Made by a program: the position numbers and the translations under genes. A DNA stretch of 64,000 nucleotides from Flavobacterium sp. (GTDB lineage Bacteria > Bacteroidota > Bacteroidia > Flavobacteriales > Flavobacteriaceae), in the NCBI GenBank assembly GCA_016718345.1, contig JADKDN010000010.1, forward strand, positions 1 to 64,000, given 5' to 3'. The stretch's first letter is position 1; each line of letters begins with the position of its first letter. This document shows, in pieces, positions 9,834 through 20,101 of the stretch. A model generated the notes under the pieces. It did no database searches. It was not told the origin of the DNA and worked only from the letters and a program-made list of their open reading frames with translations.

Positions 9834-10305
9834 TTAATTTTTAGATTTTTCCTCATTCATCTTTTTTTCCAACAGTAGGCAGTGAGCGGCACACGCGTGT
9901 AGTTTGTAATTTTGATGTACACTACCTAAATTATGACCTTTTGGATCCAGTATTTCGCATTTTTCTGCTTCTGTTTTTCCGATATTCACCACGTTTTCGC
10001 CTTTATGTTGTAGTACGAACCATTCTTTTACTTTCCCAACTTTTTCCCATTAGAATCAATAACATTACCGTTTCCATCGATAAAATAGATAGTTTTGCCT
10101 TCATTGTCTTTCACGATGTTGTCTTTGGTAATAAATCCTAATTTATTCCATCCGTGATCGTGAATTTCACCCTTTTTATTGATATAAATTTTTTCAGAAG
10201 GGGTGGAGTCTGATTTAGTTTGTGCATTGGCACTTAACGAGATTACCATTAAAAACATTGTTAGTAATGAAACTGTTTTTGTCGAAATTAATTTTGAATT
10301 TTCAT
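9834..10305 (-). CDS. Secreted hypothetical protein of the Cus operon (frame-disrupted)
   Basis: A small periplasmic or secreted protein of about 155 residues, rebuilt across two breaks. It starts at an ATG at 10303-10305 (MKIQ..., break near 10290) and continues with a signal peptide ending SANAQ. Short repeated units follow, such as INKKGEIHDHGWNKLG and FIDGNGNVIDSNGKKLGK. After a second break near 10028-10036 the other frame reads GKVKEWFVLQHKGENV and ends with LHACAAHCLLLEKKMNEEK. The HACAAHC thiol/imidazole cluster could bind metal. It lies downstream of the cusB genes and ends at a terminator. I do not recognise a family. Confidence 0.55.
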
Positions 10306-10326
10306 AATAAATTGTATTTAATTATT

Positions 10327-10372
10327 CTTCAGTTCCGCTGTTGCTCGGTCTTCAGTATCGCTGTTGCCCGAT
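10327..10372. repeat. Two tandem 23-bp imperfect repeats
   Basis: Two units, 10327-10349 and 10350-10372, share CTTCAGT..CGCTGTTGC.CG. They lie in the gap between the first cusB and the small secreted protein. Coding or regulatory meaning is unknown. Confidence 0.5.
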
Positions 10373-10472
10373 TTATTTATTTTCTTTATTTTAAAGTATT
10401 TATAATCATAAAAAGGAGTTTAGAATTCTATGTAAAATTTATGGTATTTTCTTCTTTTACTTGTTTTAAGTA

Positions 10473-11693
10473 TTACATTTTCATTCCTTCCATTGGGTCG
10501 CTGCCTTTGCGGAATTTATACTCACTATTTATCGCATAAGCTCCAGTAATTACGACTTTTTTTGACTTATCTATTTCAGATTTAATTTCTATCATTCCAT
10601 TGGTTTCGATTCCTGTTTCGACCATTAGATTTTCAAATACTCCCGGTCTTTTTTCTACCCAAATATAGGAAGCGTTTTCTTCCCTGATAACTGCATCAAC
10701 AGGGATATACAATCCTTTCAGATTAGATTGTGTTAATTTTGCCATTGCTTGCATCCCGGGTTTTAATTGCAAATTTGGATTTGGTATTTCCAATCGAATT
10801 AAAAGCAGCCGAGTATCAGGATTTATTTCGGGATTGATAAAAGAGACTTGTGCATTTATGGTTTTCTCAGGAAAATCGGTAAATGTGATTTGGGCTTTTT
10901 GTCCTATTTTTAGATTTTTAGCATAGTTTACGTTTACCTGTGTTTCTAACCAAAGACTGTTTAAATCTGCCAATTTAATGATGCTGGAACCTTCCATTGC
11001 ATAACTGCCTTCTGTGGTACTTATTTCCGATAGTGTTCCACTAACAGCGCTATAAAAAATGGTATATGGAGAAACGACCGCAACTGTTTTTAGGCTTTCA
11101 ATTTGGGCATTGGATAGACCAAAGAACAACAGTTTTTGTTTTGCTGCATTGAGCATATTTCGGGCATTCTTTCCAAAATCGCCAGGCATTGCCAGTTGTT
11201 TGTATGCCGTGAAATAGTCCTGTTTGGCAATGGCAATATCTTCACTATACAATTGATATACGGCTTGGTTTTTAGCCACATAATCACCAACGGTTTTGAA
11301 ATATAACTTTTCAATTCGTCCCATTGCTCTTGCAGAAATAGTTTTGATTTTCTCTTGATTAATGGTCAAGACTCCCGTATAATTTTGCTCTAAACTGCTT
11401 TGAGTTTCTGAAATGGTTTGGGTAGTTATATTTCCCAATTGTATTTGCTGTTTACTCAAACTTATTTCGTTAGCCTCTTTGTCATCTTGTTTTATCGGGG
11501 TTAACTCCATATGGCAAATAGGGCATTTACCTGGTTTGTCTTCCTTAACTTGTGGATCCATAGAACAAGTGTAAAATGTTGTTGCTGCACTCTTATTGTG
11601 TTTGCTATGGTCTTCTTTGTTTTTAGAATTACAAGCTATCATTACCGTAAATAGTATTGATAGTAAACTTATTGTTTTTATTGTCTTCATCAT
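10473..11693 (-). CDS. cusB: CusB-like RND adaptor lipoprotein with HMBD
   Basis: A 406-residue membrane-fusion protein of a Cu/Ag efflux complex. It has a lipoprotein signal with acceptor Cys at about 21 (TVMIACNSK) and a His-containing spacer (DHSKHNK). A heavy-metal-binding domain follows at about 40-68 (YTCSMDPQ...CPICHMEL), then barrel-sandwich and helical-hairpin regions (GRIEKLYFKTVGDYV, AVYQLYSEDIAIAKQDY). The C-terminal beta-domain contains LKPGMQAMAKL and ends in Met-rich DPMEGMKM. It starts one base from the end of a second adaptor, so the two are translated together. Two adaptors for one RND pump suggest either a mixed adaptor hexamer or different partners. Confidence 0.88.
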   Translation of the reverse strand: MMKTIKTISLLSILFTVMIACNSKNKEDHSKHNKSAATTFYTCSMDPQVKEDKPGKCPICHMELTPIKQDDKEANEISLSKQQIQLGNITTQTISETQSSLEQNYTGVLTINQEKIKTISARAMGRIEKLYFKTVGDYVAKNQAVYQLYSEDIAIAKQDYFTAYKQLAMPGDFGKNARNMLNAAKQKLLFFGLSNAQIESLKTVAVVSPYTIFYSAVSGTLSEISTTEGSYAMEGSSIIKLADLNSLWLETQVNVNYAKNLKIGQKAQITFTDFPEKTINAQVSFINPEINPDTRLLLIRLEIPNPNLQLKPGMQAMAKLTQSNLKGLYIPVDAVIREENASYIWVEKRPGVFENLMVETGIETNGMIEIKSEIDKSKKVVITGAYAINSEYKFRKGSDPMEGMKM

Positions 11694-12940
11694 TATTCGG
11701 TTTTAATAAAGCTTTCGCTGTCAATTAAATATTGTGCATTTGTGGCAATGGTGTCTTTTACTGAAATACCCTCAATAATTTGAATAAAATCATCCATTTC
11801 AATTCCTGTTTTTATGGAGGATGCCCTAAAGCCATTTTCCATTTTCAAGAAAACTATTTTCTTGTTTCCAATGCTTACCATTGACTGTTTTTGAATCCAA
11901 ATTCCTTTTACTGGATTTGTTTTCACAACGCCTTGCAATCGCAAACCAATGGGTAATTTCAATTTATTGTTATTTAAATAAACTCGAATTCTATTGGTTT
12001 TATCAGCAGCATTTAATTGTGTTTCGACAAAATTTATTTTTGCATCTATGAATTCATCTTTGTCTAGTTCGGTAGTAATTTTGATAGATTGATTTTTTTT
12101 AATTACACTATTATACCCTTGGATAACATTGAATATTCCCCAGACTTTATCCGTATTTAATAGTTTAAAAATGACTTCTCCCTTTTTTATATAATCTCCT
12201 TCCTTAACATTCAAAACTTCAGTGTTGTTACTTGTACTTTGCATAACATCATTAGTTGTGTTATCCATCGTTTCTGTTCCTTCAATAATTCCGTAAGCGG
12301 GACTGTAAATTGAAATTTTAGGATTTACTTTTTTGGAAGTGGTCAAAGTATTTATTTGATTCTGGGTCATTCCATAAAGCAACAATTTTTGTTTGGATGC
12401 ATTAATAATCGAAGGATTTTCAACATCATTAGTAATCATATAAATGAAGTTTTGTTGTTCTGTCAGTAATTCCGGGCTGTATAAATCAAATAGCTTTTGT
12501 CCTTTATTAACTTTTTGGTATTTATAATTGACATACATTCGTTCGATTCTTCCGCTCATTCGAGCTGCAATGTTTACATATGAATTGGGATCATACCCCA
12601 CAATTCCCGGTAGATTTATTTCACTGCTTAAGGTGGAGTCTATTGCCGTTGTCGTTTGATAATTACCTACTATAAAATTGTCGGTAGGTTTTATAAGATT
12701 GTCGATTGAATTGTCGTCAACGGAATTGTTTTCTGTTACTTTTTTTACTAAAGTCATTCTGCAAATGGGACAATTTCCGGGTTTATCTCTAATGATTTCA
12801 GGGTGCATCGAACAAGTGTAAACCTCGTTTTGATGCCCCATTTCTGAATGATTATCTGATTTTTTGGCAAAGAAATAGATTGCAATTCCGATAATGGCAA
12901 TTGCAGTAAAAGCCAAACCATATTTTATATACTTGTTCAT
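11693..12940 (-). CDS. cusB: Second CusB-like RND adaptor with HMBD
   Basis: A 415-residue adaptor anchored by an N-terminal membrane helix (about 5-25) instead of a lipid. A heavy-metal-binding domain lies at about 41-70 (YTCSMHPE...CPICRMTLVKK). The adaptor core has ARMSGRIERMYVNYKYQKV and LFDLYSPELLTEQQNFIY. It lies between the TolC-like gene (2 bp upstream) and the lipoprotein adaptor. The core motifs match CusB of Bacteroidota. The different anchor and the shared operon suggest that it and its neighbour are not simple duplicates. Confidence 0.87.
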   Translation of the reverse strand: MNKYIKYGLAFTAIAIIGIAIYFFAKKSDNHSEMGHQNEVYTCSMHPEIIRDKPGNCPICRMTLVKKVTENNSVDDNSIDNLIKPTDNFIVGNYQTTTAIDSTLSSEINLPGIVGYDPNSYVNIAARMSGRIERMYVNYKYQKVNKGQKLFDLYSPELLTEQQNFIYMITNDVENPSIINASKQKLLLYGMTQNQINTLTTSKKVNPKISIYSPAYGIIEGTETMDNTTNDVMQSTSNNTEVLNVKEGDYIKKGEVIFKLLNTDKVWGIFNVIQGYNSVIKKNQSIKITTELDKDEFIDAKINFVETQLNAADKTNRIRVYLNNNKLKLPIGLRLQGVVKTNPVKGIWIQKQSMVSIGNKKIVFLKMENGFRASSIKTGIEMDDFIQIIEGISVKDTIATNAQYLIDSESFIKTE

Positions 12941-12942
12941 AA

Positions 12943-14196
12943 TTATTTGGTTTCTAATTGTTTTTCAATTTCCACTTGTGCTGCCAAAATATTTTGTAAT
13001 TTATCTAACGCATCAATTTGAGCCATATTTAACGCTTCCCAAGCATCGAGAGTGGGAAATAAATCACCTGTGTTATTTTGCCAAGCCAAAATTGCAGTTT
13101 CATAATTTTTTTTCAAGGCAGGAATGATGCTTTTTTGGGCAACTTCGTATTGTTTTTTTAAAGCGTTTAATTCGGTGGTCATACCCGAAATCATACCTGT
13201 GGCTTCATTCAAAATCATTTGTTTTTGATAGTTCAGACTTTCATTTTTAATTTGAAAACTATTGATATCGGCTTTATTCATTTTGGATGACCAAGGCATA
13301 GGAATGGTAATCATACCCATTAAGGAGAATTGTTGAGGTTGTGTTCCAAAAGCAAACATATGGTCGTATTTTATACCAAACTCGGGCAATAATTTTGTTT
13401 TTTCGGCTGCAATTTTGAGTTGGTTTATTTTCATCGTTTTTTCGATGGCTTTCACATCGCTTCGGTTTTTAGAAAGAGAAGTGGTATCTGATATTGCAGA
13501 ATTGAAATCTTTTATTTCGTATATTTCATCAATTTCAAATGCGGTGTTTTTATCTCTAGCCATCAAGGTATTTAGCATAATCCGTTTTTGGGAAATGTTA
13601 TTTTGCAACATTAGAATCATACTTTCTAATGCGCTGTATTGTGATTTTGCTTTGTAATAGGTTGGCAATTTGTCCATATTATACTGATAGCGTATCTCCA
13701 TACTTTTAATCATATACTCTAAAAGTGACAAATTATCATTGGCTATTTTTATTTTTTTATTTAAAACCAACCATTGATAATAATTTGTTTTTGCCAATGC
13801 TTTCAATTGATTAATTGTATAGTTTTTGTTTTCTTTTTCAACAGAAGACATTGCATTCATAAGATTAGAATCCGCTTTTAACTTGGAAGCATTCGGTATC
13901 ATTTGCGTAACTCCCAACATATAATTTCCCATACCAGGGTTCATTTCATCTGCTTTCCACATTTTGGTATTGTAGGGTGTCATAAAAAAACCGGTTTCCA
14001 CCTGAGGAGGCATCCAGCTTTTAGCTCCTTTTGCCGCTGCATCCATACTTTGAATATCGGCATCATACATTTTTAGTTGAGGATTATTTGTCTTGATTGT
14101 ACTCAAGATATTATCCAAAGAAAGTGTTTGGGCTGCCAGATTAGTGGCGGTCAAAATCAAACAACTTATGGCTATATAAAATTTATTCTTTAACAT
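12943..14196 (-). CDS. cusC: TolC-family outer-membrane factor (CusC-like)
   Basis: A 417-residue protein with a signal peptide (about 1-22, ending NLAAQ) and the long coiled-coil repeats of the TolC family (TIKTNNPQLKMYDADIQSM; LNALKKQYEVAQKSIIPALKKNYE). It forms the outer-membrane channel of the tripartite pump. It overlaps the 3' end of cusA by 14 bases (ATG at 14196, cusA stop at 14183), which implies translational coupling. Met-rich segments near residues 62-95 (WMPPQVETGFFMTPYNTKMW, MNPGMGNYMLG) fit copper or silver handling. Confidence 0.88.
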   Translation of the reverse strand: MLKNKFYIAISCLILTATNLAAQTLSLDNILSTIKTNNPQLKMYDADIQSMDAAAKGAKSWMPPQVETGFFMTPYNTKMWKADEMNPGMGNYMLGVTQMIPNASKLKADSNLMNAMSSVEKENKNYTINQLKALAKTNYYQWLVLNKKIKIANDNLSLLEYMIKSMEIRYQYNMDKLPTYYKAKSQYSALESMILMLQNNISQKRIMLNTLMARDKNTAFEIDEIYEIKDFNSAISDTTSLSKNRSDVKAIEKTMKINQLKIAAEKTKLLPEFGIKYDHMFAFGTQPQQFSLMGMITIPMPWSSKMNKADINSFQIKNESLNYQKQMILNEATGMISGMTTELNALKKQYEVAQKSIIPALKKNYETAILAWQNNTGDLFPTLDAWEALNMAQIDALDKLQNILAAQVEIEKQLETK

Positions 14197-17100
14197 CTAT
14201 AAGATCTATTTTACCTTTTGTTTTCAATTCACGAAGCTTTACAATCTCGAAAACAATTGGTGTTACTAATAATACATAAATCGTGGAAGTAATAGTACCT
14301 CCAATTAGTGGGACAGTAATGGGAAGCATTATATCAGATCCTGTTCCTGTTGCCCAAAGAATGGGGATTAATCCAAATATGGAAACCGAAACAGTCATCA
14401 ATTTTGGTCTTAACCTTTTGGCAGAACCATCAATAATATATTGTTTCAATATTTCTTCAGTTATGGTTTCCTTACTATTTCCGTACTTTTCTACCATTTT
14501 ATTCATTGCTTCATTCAAATAGATGGTCATTAACATCGCCGTTTCGATAGCCATTCCAAACAGAGCAATAAATCCGACGGCAACAGCAACGGATAAATTG
14601 ATTCCATAAAAATAAACCATAAATATTCCTCCAATTAGAGCAAAGGGTACTGTAATCATTGTGATTAACGCCTCTTTCATAGAATGGTAAGTAAAATATA
14701 AAACTAGAAATATAATGACCACAACAATAGGCAGTATTAAACTTAATGTTTTGTTGGCTCGAATTTGATTTTCCCATTGTCCGCTCCATTCCACATAATA
14801 TCCTTTTGGCATTTTAGTCATCATTGCATTGAGTTTCTTCTGCGCTTCTTTTACCGTACTTCCTAAATCACGTTCCCGAACGTTGAACAACACAGTGCCA
14901 CGCAACATTGCATTTTCGCTGTTTATCATTGGAGGGCCATCACTTATTTTTACATTAGCTACAGTTTCTAATGGTATTGGACCAAAATCCATTGTTTGCA
15001 CTTGTAGTTTTTTTAAGGCTTCAATGCTATTTCTGTATTCTTGTGCATATCGTGCATTGACTGAAAAACGCTGTCTTCCTTCGATAGTCGTGGTGAGTTT
15101 CATACCTCCAATTGAAGCTTCAACTACGTTATTTATATCATCTATGGTTAGTCCGTATCTGCCAATAACGTCTCTTTTTGCTTCAATATCAATATATTTT
15201 CCGCCCGTAATCGGTTCGGCATACAAATCTTTTACACCAGAAGTTCCTTCCAATGTTTTTTTAATTTTTTGAGCCAAAACATTGATAGTATCTAAACTTG
15301 CTCCGTAGATTTTTATGCCTACATCGGTTCTAATTCCTGTCGAAAGCATATTAATCCGGTTTATAATGGGTTGCGTAAAACCATTGGTCACACCAGGGAT
15401 TTGCAATTTGTTGTTTATTTCCGTGATAATGTCATTTTTGGTTTTGTCTTCTCGCCATTCTGCTTGAGGTTTTAACAAAATAATTGTTTCTATCATGCTT
15501 ATTGGACTGTTATCCGTTGCCGTATTTGCCCTGCCTGCTTTTCCAAGCACGTGAGCCACTTCGGGAATTGATTTTATCAATTTGTCCTGAACCTGCAAAA
15601 TTCTTTTTACTTCAGAATTGGACACATCAGGCAAGGTTACCGGCATAAACAGTACAGAGCCTTCATCTAAAGGTGGCATAAATTCGGAACCAAGCCTTGT
15701 AAACATCAATACGCCAATCAGCAATGCAATGATGTTGATGCCCAATACCGTTTTCCTCCATTTTAAACAAAAAATCAAAATGGGTGTATAAATGCTTTCC
15801 AATTTTTTGTTAATTGGGTTTTTGTCTTCTGGGCGAAGTTTTCCTTTTAGTAAAAAACTAATTAGCACTGGTACAAGTGTAATGGCTAAAAAGGCATCAA
15901 CTATCAGAATAAAAGATTTCGTCCAAGCCAATGGTCCGAATAATTTGCCTTCCATTCCTGTGAGAAGAAATACAGGCAAAAAGGATGTAATTACAATTAT
16001 TGTTGAGTAGAAAACACCTGGGCCAACTAATTTGGAAGAGCTTTCTATAAGCTTCAACTTATCTTCAGGAGATAGTGGATCGTTTTCTTTTTTGAATATA
16101 TTTTTAATTTTATTTTTCATCTTATTTCCAATTACTGGTTATTATCCATTTCTTCCTGTTTCTCCGAAATTGTCCGGTAAGCATTCTCCACCATTACAAT
16201 ACCATCATCAACGACAACGCCAATTGCCAGAGCAATACCCGTTAATGACATAATATTGGAAGAGATACCAAAAGCTTCCAACAGTATAAATCCGACAGCA
16301 ACAGAAATGGGTAATTGTATCAGAATAATAAGCGCACTGCGCCAATGAAAAAGGAACAATAAAACAATGATAGAAACGGCAATCATTTCCTCGATTAAAA
16401 GTCCTTGACTGATTCTATTGCTTTTTCAATTAATTCACTTCTGTCATAAGATGTTTTAAAAGTAACTCCTTCCGGTAATCCTTTTTCGACTTCTTTCATT
16501 TTCTCTTTTACTGCCGTGATTACTTTATCAGCATTTTCACCATAACGCATTACCACAATTCCACCAACAACTTCACCATTACCATTTTCATCAAAAATAC
16601 CTAGTCTCAAATCGCCACCCATTTGTATTGAACCAATATCTTTAACTTTTACAGGAACAGAATTATAGTTTTTAATGGCAATGTCTTCTACATCTTTTAT
16701 GTTTTTGATATAGCCCAAGCCCCTAACAATGTAGGACATATTGCTCATTTCAAATTTTCTGCCACCAACATCATTATTATTTGTTTTGACGGCATTCATT
16801 ACTTCCATCATACTGACGTTGTAGTATTGCATTTTCAAGGGGTCTAGCACTAATTGATATTGTTTTTCAAACCCACCAAACGATGCCACTTCGGCAACTC
16901 CAGGAACAGTTTGCAAGGCGAATTTCACATACCAATCTTGTAAGGCTCTTTGCTCTCCCAAGTCCATACCGTCGGCGTTCAAATGATACCAAAAAACGTG
17001 ACCTACACCTGTGCCATCAGGACCCAAAGTTGGTACTACATTTTGTGGTAACAATCGTTGTGCATAATTTAATCTTTCCAACACCCGAGTTCTTGCCCAA

Positions 17101-17411
17101 TATATATCGACATCATCTTCAAAAATGATGTAAACAAAGCTCATCCCAAACATCGAAGCGCCCCGAATATTTTTGACTTTAGGGATTCCCTGCAAGTTGG
17201 AAACCAAAGGATAAGTTACCTGCGCTTCTATAACCTGTGGGCTTCTACCCATCCACTCCGTAAATACAATCACTTGATTTTCGGATAAATCAGGGATGGC
17301 ATCTATAGGATTTTGTCTGACGCTATAGATTCCCCAAACAAATAAACAAGCCGAAACCAGTAGCACAATTGCTCTGTTTCTTAATGAAAATGTTATTAGT
17401 TTTTCTACCAT
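14183..17411 (-). CDS. cusA: CusA Cu/Ag RND efflux transporter (two frame breaks)
   Basis: The inner-membrane RND subunit of a heavy-metal pump, about 1,076 residues when read across three frames (17411-16395, 16386-16132, 16120-14183). The N-terminus has a membrane helix and DAIPDLSENQVIVFTEW. The TM4 signature reads AIGVVVDDGIVMVEN. Later blocks are TSFLPVFLLTGMEGKLFGP, FMPPLDEGSVLFMP and the C-terminal helices. Break one is near 16397, where one extra T in a T-run restores KDFLIEEMIAV. Break two is near 16135 (DNNQ to VIGNKMKNK). The arrangement CusA-CusC-CusB-CusB is normal. The breaks look technical, because all conserved blocks are present in order. Confidence 0.9.
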
Positions 17412-17417
17412 ACTTCC

Positions 17418-17887
17418 TTAATTTTTAGATAAACTGTTTTCTTTTATTGAATTAATCCATGTGATTATTTCTTGTTTTTGTGTTTCATTAAGTACTGCAT
17501 CATAATGTAACAAAGTATAAGAACTCAACGGCATATCACCCGATTTAATTTGTTTGCTTATCGCTTCTAACTTACTCTGTTGTTTTCTATTTGAATAGGA
17601 AGTAAACTCATTAAAATTAAGTTCTTCCTTTCCGTTTTTGATATGACTTTCGACAAACATTCTACCAGGCTGAATATAATCGTACCACAAATATTTAGTA
17701 TCATTACTATGACAGTCATAACAAGCTTTTTGTAATGAATTGAGAACTGATGGTGGCACTTTATAATTATTTGAAAAGTTTTTTCCTATATCGAACGAAC
17801 TACTTATATTCTGTTTTGGTTGGTAGAATTGAATTGCTACAAACATTAAAAAAATACTAATGCAATCTTTTTTAATTTAGGTTTCAT
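17418..17887 (-). CDS. Heme-binding (CxxCH) domain protein (frame break at start)
   Basis: A protein of about 155 residues with the Haem_bd pattern CYDCHSNDTKYLWYDYIQPG, followed by MFVESHIKNGKEELNFNEF. CxxCH is a c-type heme attachment site, so a periplasmic redox protein is likely. The long frame opens at 17846 inside the signal region. Starting at ATG 17885-17887 gives MKPKLKKIALVFF, and one more T in the T7 run near 17850 joins it to LMFVAIQFYQPKQN as a complete signal anchor. It lies 6 bp upstream of cusA, so electron transfer in copper handling is possible but unproven. Confidence 0.72.
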
Positions 17888-17888
17888 T

Positions 17889-18614
17889 TTAGAACGTTTT
17901 TTTCAGACTACCACAAGTAAGCATTTGAGAACCATAAAATGGGTTTTTAATTTCCTTGGTTTCGCTAATCCATATTGCACCTTTGCCATCATTGTACATC
18001 GGGCAGTAATCTTGATATAATTTTTGATCAGTTCCAAACATTTTGATTAAATCATTAATGTCTTTGCTAAGAATTGCAAAATGTTCTCTTTGATGGTCAA
18101 TTTTACCTGCATTTTCACCTATGTGTTCTGCGTGTTCTTTGGCATCATCAGCTATTTCAAGAAACTCTTTTTTCTGTTTTGTATTTAATGTTTTTGTATC
18201 AAATCTTTTTATGGAAGCCAATAAATCCTTGCCTTTATCTGCTGCTCCATTAGAATTGTCTTGGACTAGTTTGTTTTTAAGATTGATGTAACTGATGATA
18301 ATATCTTCTGTGTATTCTTTTGGTGCTACATTTTTTGCTTTAGTTTCTTCTTTTGTAGGTGTATCAGATTGTGTAATTGTATCAATTGTTTTTACATCTT
18401 CTTGTTTTTTAGGTGTTACAGGTTCGGTTAATTCCATTCCGCATTTAGAACATTTTTCGCCTTTTTTACCTGTAATTTCTGGGTGCATTGAACAAGAAAA
18501 TAACTCATTAGAATTTGTAGAAGTTTCTGTAGTAGCGTTTTCTTTTTCGTTACTTTTTTTATTGCAAGAAATTAGAGTGATTGCTAAAATAGCAGTTATG
18601 ATAAGTGATTTCAT
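17889..18614 (-). CDS. HMBD plus DUF3347 lipoprotein
   Basis: A lipoprotein of about 241 residues. The ATG at 18612-18614 is preferred over an upstream one at 18698 because it puts a clean lipoprotein signal at the N-terminus (ILAITLISCNKK, Cys about 17). Residues about 39-62 are a heavy-metal-binding domain (FSCSMHPE...CSKCGMEL). A Thr/Lys-rich linker follows, then a DUF3347 domain from about 105 (KEHAEHIGENAGKIDHQREHFAILSKDI; YCPMYNDGKGAIWIS; NPFYGSQMLTCG). His, Met and Cys residues point to copper binding at the membrane face. Role: probably periplasmic copper capture and hand-over to CusB, by inference. Confidence 0.8.
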   Translation of the reverse strand: MKSLIITAILAITLISCNKKSNEKENATTETSTNSNELFSCSMHPEITGKKGEKCSKCGMELTEPVTPKKQEDVKTIDTITQSDTPTKEETKAKNVAPKEYTEDIIISYINLKNKLVQDNSNGAADKGKDLLASIKRFDTKTLNTKQKKEFLEIADDAKEHAEHIGENAGKIDHQREHFAILSKDINDLIKMFGTDQKLYQDYCPMYNDGKGAIWISETKEIKNPFYGSQMLTCGSLKKTF

Positions 18615-18636
18615 GATTAAAATTTTTAAGTTATTT

Positions 18637-19284
18637 TTATTTTTTTGCTTTGTAATAGGAATATGTTCCAATTGATGTATTGATAAAATCAATTTCATTT
18701 ACATCTTTAAAGTGAGCATCTGAAATATATTTTGGCATCAAACCGTTCACATTATCATTAGTGGTTTTGAAGCCATCCAATAGCTGGACTAAATAGAATG
18801 TTAAGCGCATCAATTTTGTTTTTGCTTTACCCCAATCTCCTATGATTAACTCGCCGTTTGGTTTTAAAATTCTATGAATTTCTAATAGGCACTTTATTTT
18901 CGTTAGCTTATCTAACTGATGAAAAACGAGTGAACTATAGATTTTATCAAATGAATTATCTTCAAATGGTAATTTTTCGCCATCGTACAAAAAAAGTTCA
19001 GCATGAATACCTGCTTTACTTAATTTATACTCAGCTATTGATTTAATTTTAGGATCAATATCAACACCTTGAATATTGCTTTTGGGAAATCTTTGTTTGA
19101 GGATAATAATATTTTTAGCGGTTCCAAAATCAAATTCTAGTTTTTTTTCATCTGCAACAGGATTTACAAAATCAATTAATTTGTTTCTGAATTTTTTTTC
19201 AGGCATCGTTAGTTTTATTGCTAAATCATAGTACTCACTTAAAAAATCATACCCAAGTGCTGGAATAAATTTCTTTGTTGTCAT
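18637..19284 (-). CDS. Class I SAM-dependent methyltransferase
   Basis: A 215-residue Rossmann-fold methyltransferase (YDFLSEYYDLAIKLTMPE; post-motif I NIQGVDIDPK; LPFEDNSFDKIYSSLVFHQL; EIHRILKPNGELIIGDWG). It resembles UbiE/ArsM-like small-molecule methyltransferases, but I see no clear substrate motif and no arsenite Cys set. Motif I reads LEFDFGTAKN where LEFGFGTA would be expected: one Gly of the SAM-binding loop is Asp, a one-base difference that may be an error or may impair binding. It is inside the copper operon between the outer-membrane protein and the DUF3347 lipoprotein, so a link to metal metabolism is plausible but unknown. Confidence 0.75.
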   Translation of the reverse strand: MTTKKFIPALGYDFLSEYYDLAIKLTMPEKKFRNKLIDFVNPVADEKKLEFDFGTAKNIIILKQRFPKSNIQGVDIDPKIKSIAEYKLSKAGIHAELFLYDGEKLPFEDNSFDKIYSSLVFHQLDKLTKIKCLLEIHRILKPNGELIIGDWGKAKTKLMRLTFYLVQLLDGFKTTNDNVNGLMPKYISDAHFKDVNEIDFINTSIGTYSYYKAKK

Positions 19285-19291
19285 AAGATTT

Positions 19292-20101
19292 TTATTTTTT
19301 TAAATTGAAGAAAGTGTAATACAAATTGAAATAAAACCCATTCGGAGCAGAACGTACCATTGAACTCATCAACTCCTGTCTGTAGGCAAAATCTAATCGT
19401 GCTTGGCTATTAAAAATGAATTGAATTGCTGGAACAACATCTAAATAGGATTTACCATTTTCATTGATAGTTTGCCCAACAAATTCAACCATCAAATTGA
19501 TATTGGTTTGCTTGAAGCTGGAGTATTTTTTTGGGTACATCAATTTTCCAAATGATAATGTGTAATTGGTTGCATTGTCTCCAATGTTATCTGGAAAAGG
19601 ATAATCAGGTTTGTTGTCAAGTGCTTTCTCAAAACTAACCGATGAACTAATAGCTACCTTTTTAATTAATTTTGTTGCAATTATTCCTGTTTCAAAACCA
19701 GTATTGTGTCCTAAAATTTCAATTTGCTCTTGATGAATGTCAGCACGATTGAAACTGTATCTTCCATAAGTTGCCAAACGAAAATGACTATTCAAATCAT
19801 CTTCAGAATAAAACCTATACTTTGCCATAATACTACCACCTTCTGCATACAATGCATTAGTTCTTGTACTGATAAAAGCCGAACCTCTTAGCATCAAATT
19901 TTTATTAATGCCATAAGTTACTTCAGGCATTAAATGGTAATTATAACCTGCTTCAAACTTTTCTTTGAATGCTGATTGCATCACATTAACGGCTAATGAA
20001 TTTGCCGGAACATTACTAGCTGGATCAGTTACTACAAATAATTCTTGACTGAATACAGCTTGGCAACTAATGACAACAAAAAATGAAATTACCTTTCTCA
20101 T
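19292..20101 (-). CDS. Outer-membrane beta-barrel protein of the copper cluster
   Basis: A 269-residue protein with a signal peptide (about 1-19, ending AVFSQ). Alternating amphipathic beta-strands follow: SAFKEKFEAGYNYHLMPEVTY, GGSIMAKYRFYSEDD, LDFAYRQELMSS. The terminal strand is NGFYFNLYYTFFNLKK. This is typical of a small outer-membrane barrel of the phenol-degradation MetA-like or transporter group. I do not recognise a specific family name. Its start overlaps the stop of the HMA chaperone gene, so the two are translationally coupled and may exchange metal. Confidence 0.65.
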   Translation of the reverse strand: MRKVISFFVVISCQAVFSQELFVVTDPASNVPANSLAVNVMQSAFKEKFEAGYNYHLMPEVTYGINKNLMLRGSAFISTRTNALYAEGGSIMAKYRFYSEDDLNSHFRLATYGRYSFNRADIHQEQIEILGHNTGFETGIIATKLIKKVAISSSVSFEKALDNKPDYPFPDNIGDNATNYTLSFGKLMYPKKYSSFKQTNINLMVEFVGQTINENGKSYLDVVPAIQFIFNSQARLDFAYRQELMSSMVRSAPNGFYFNLYYTFFNLKK

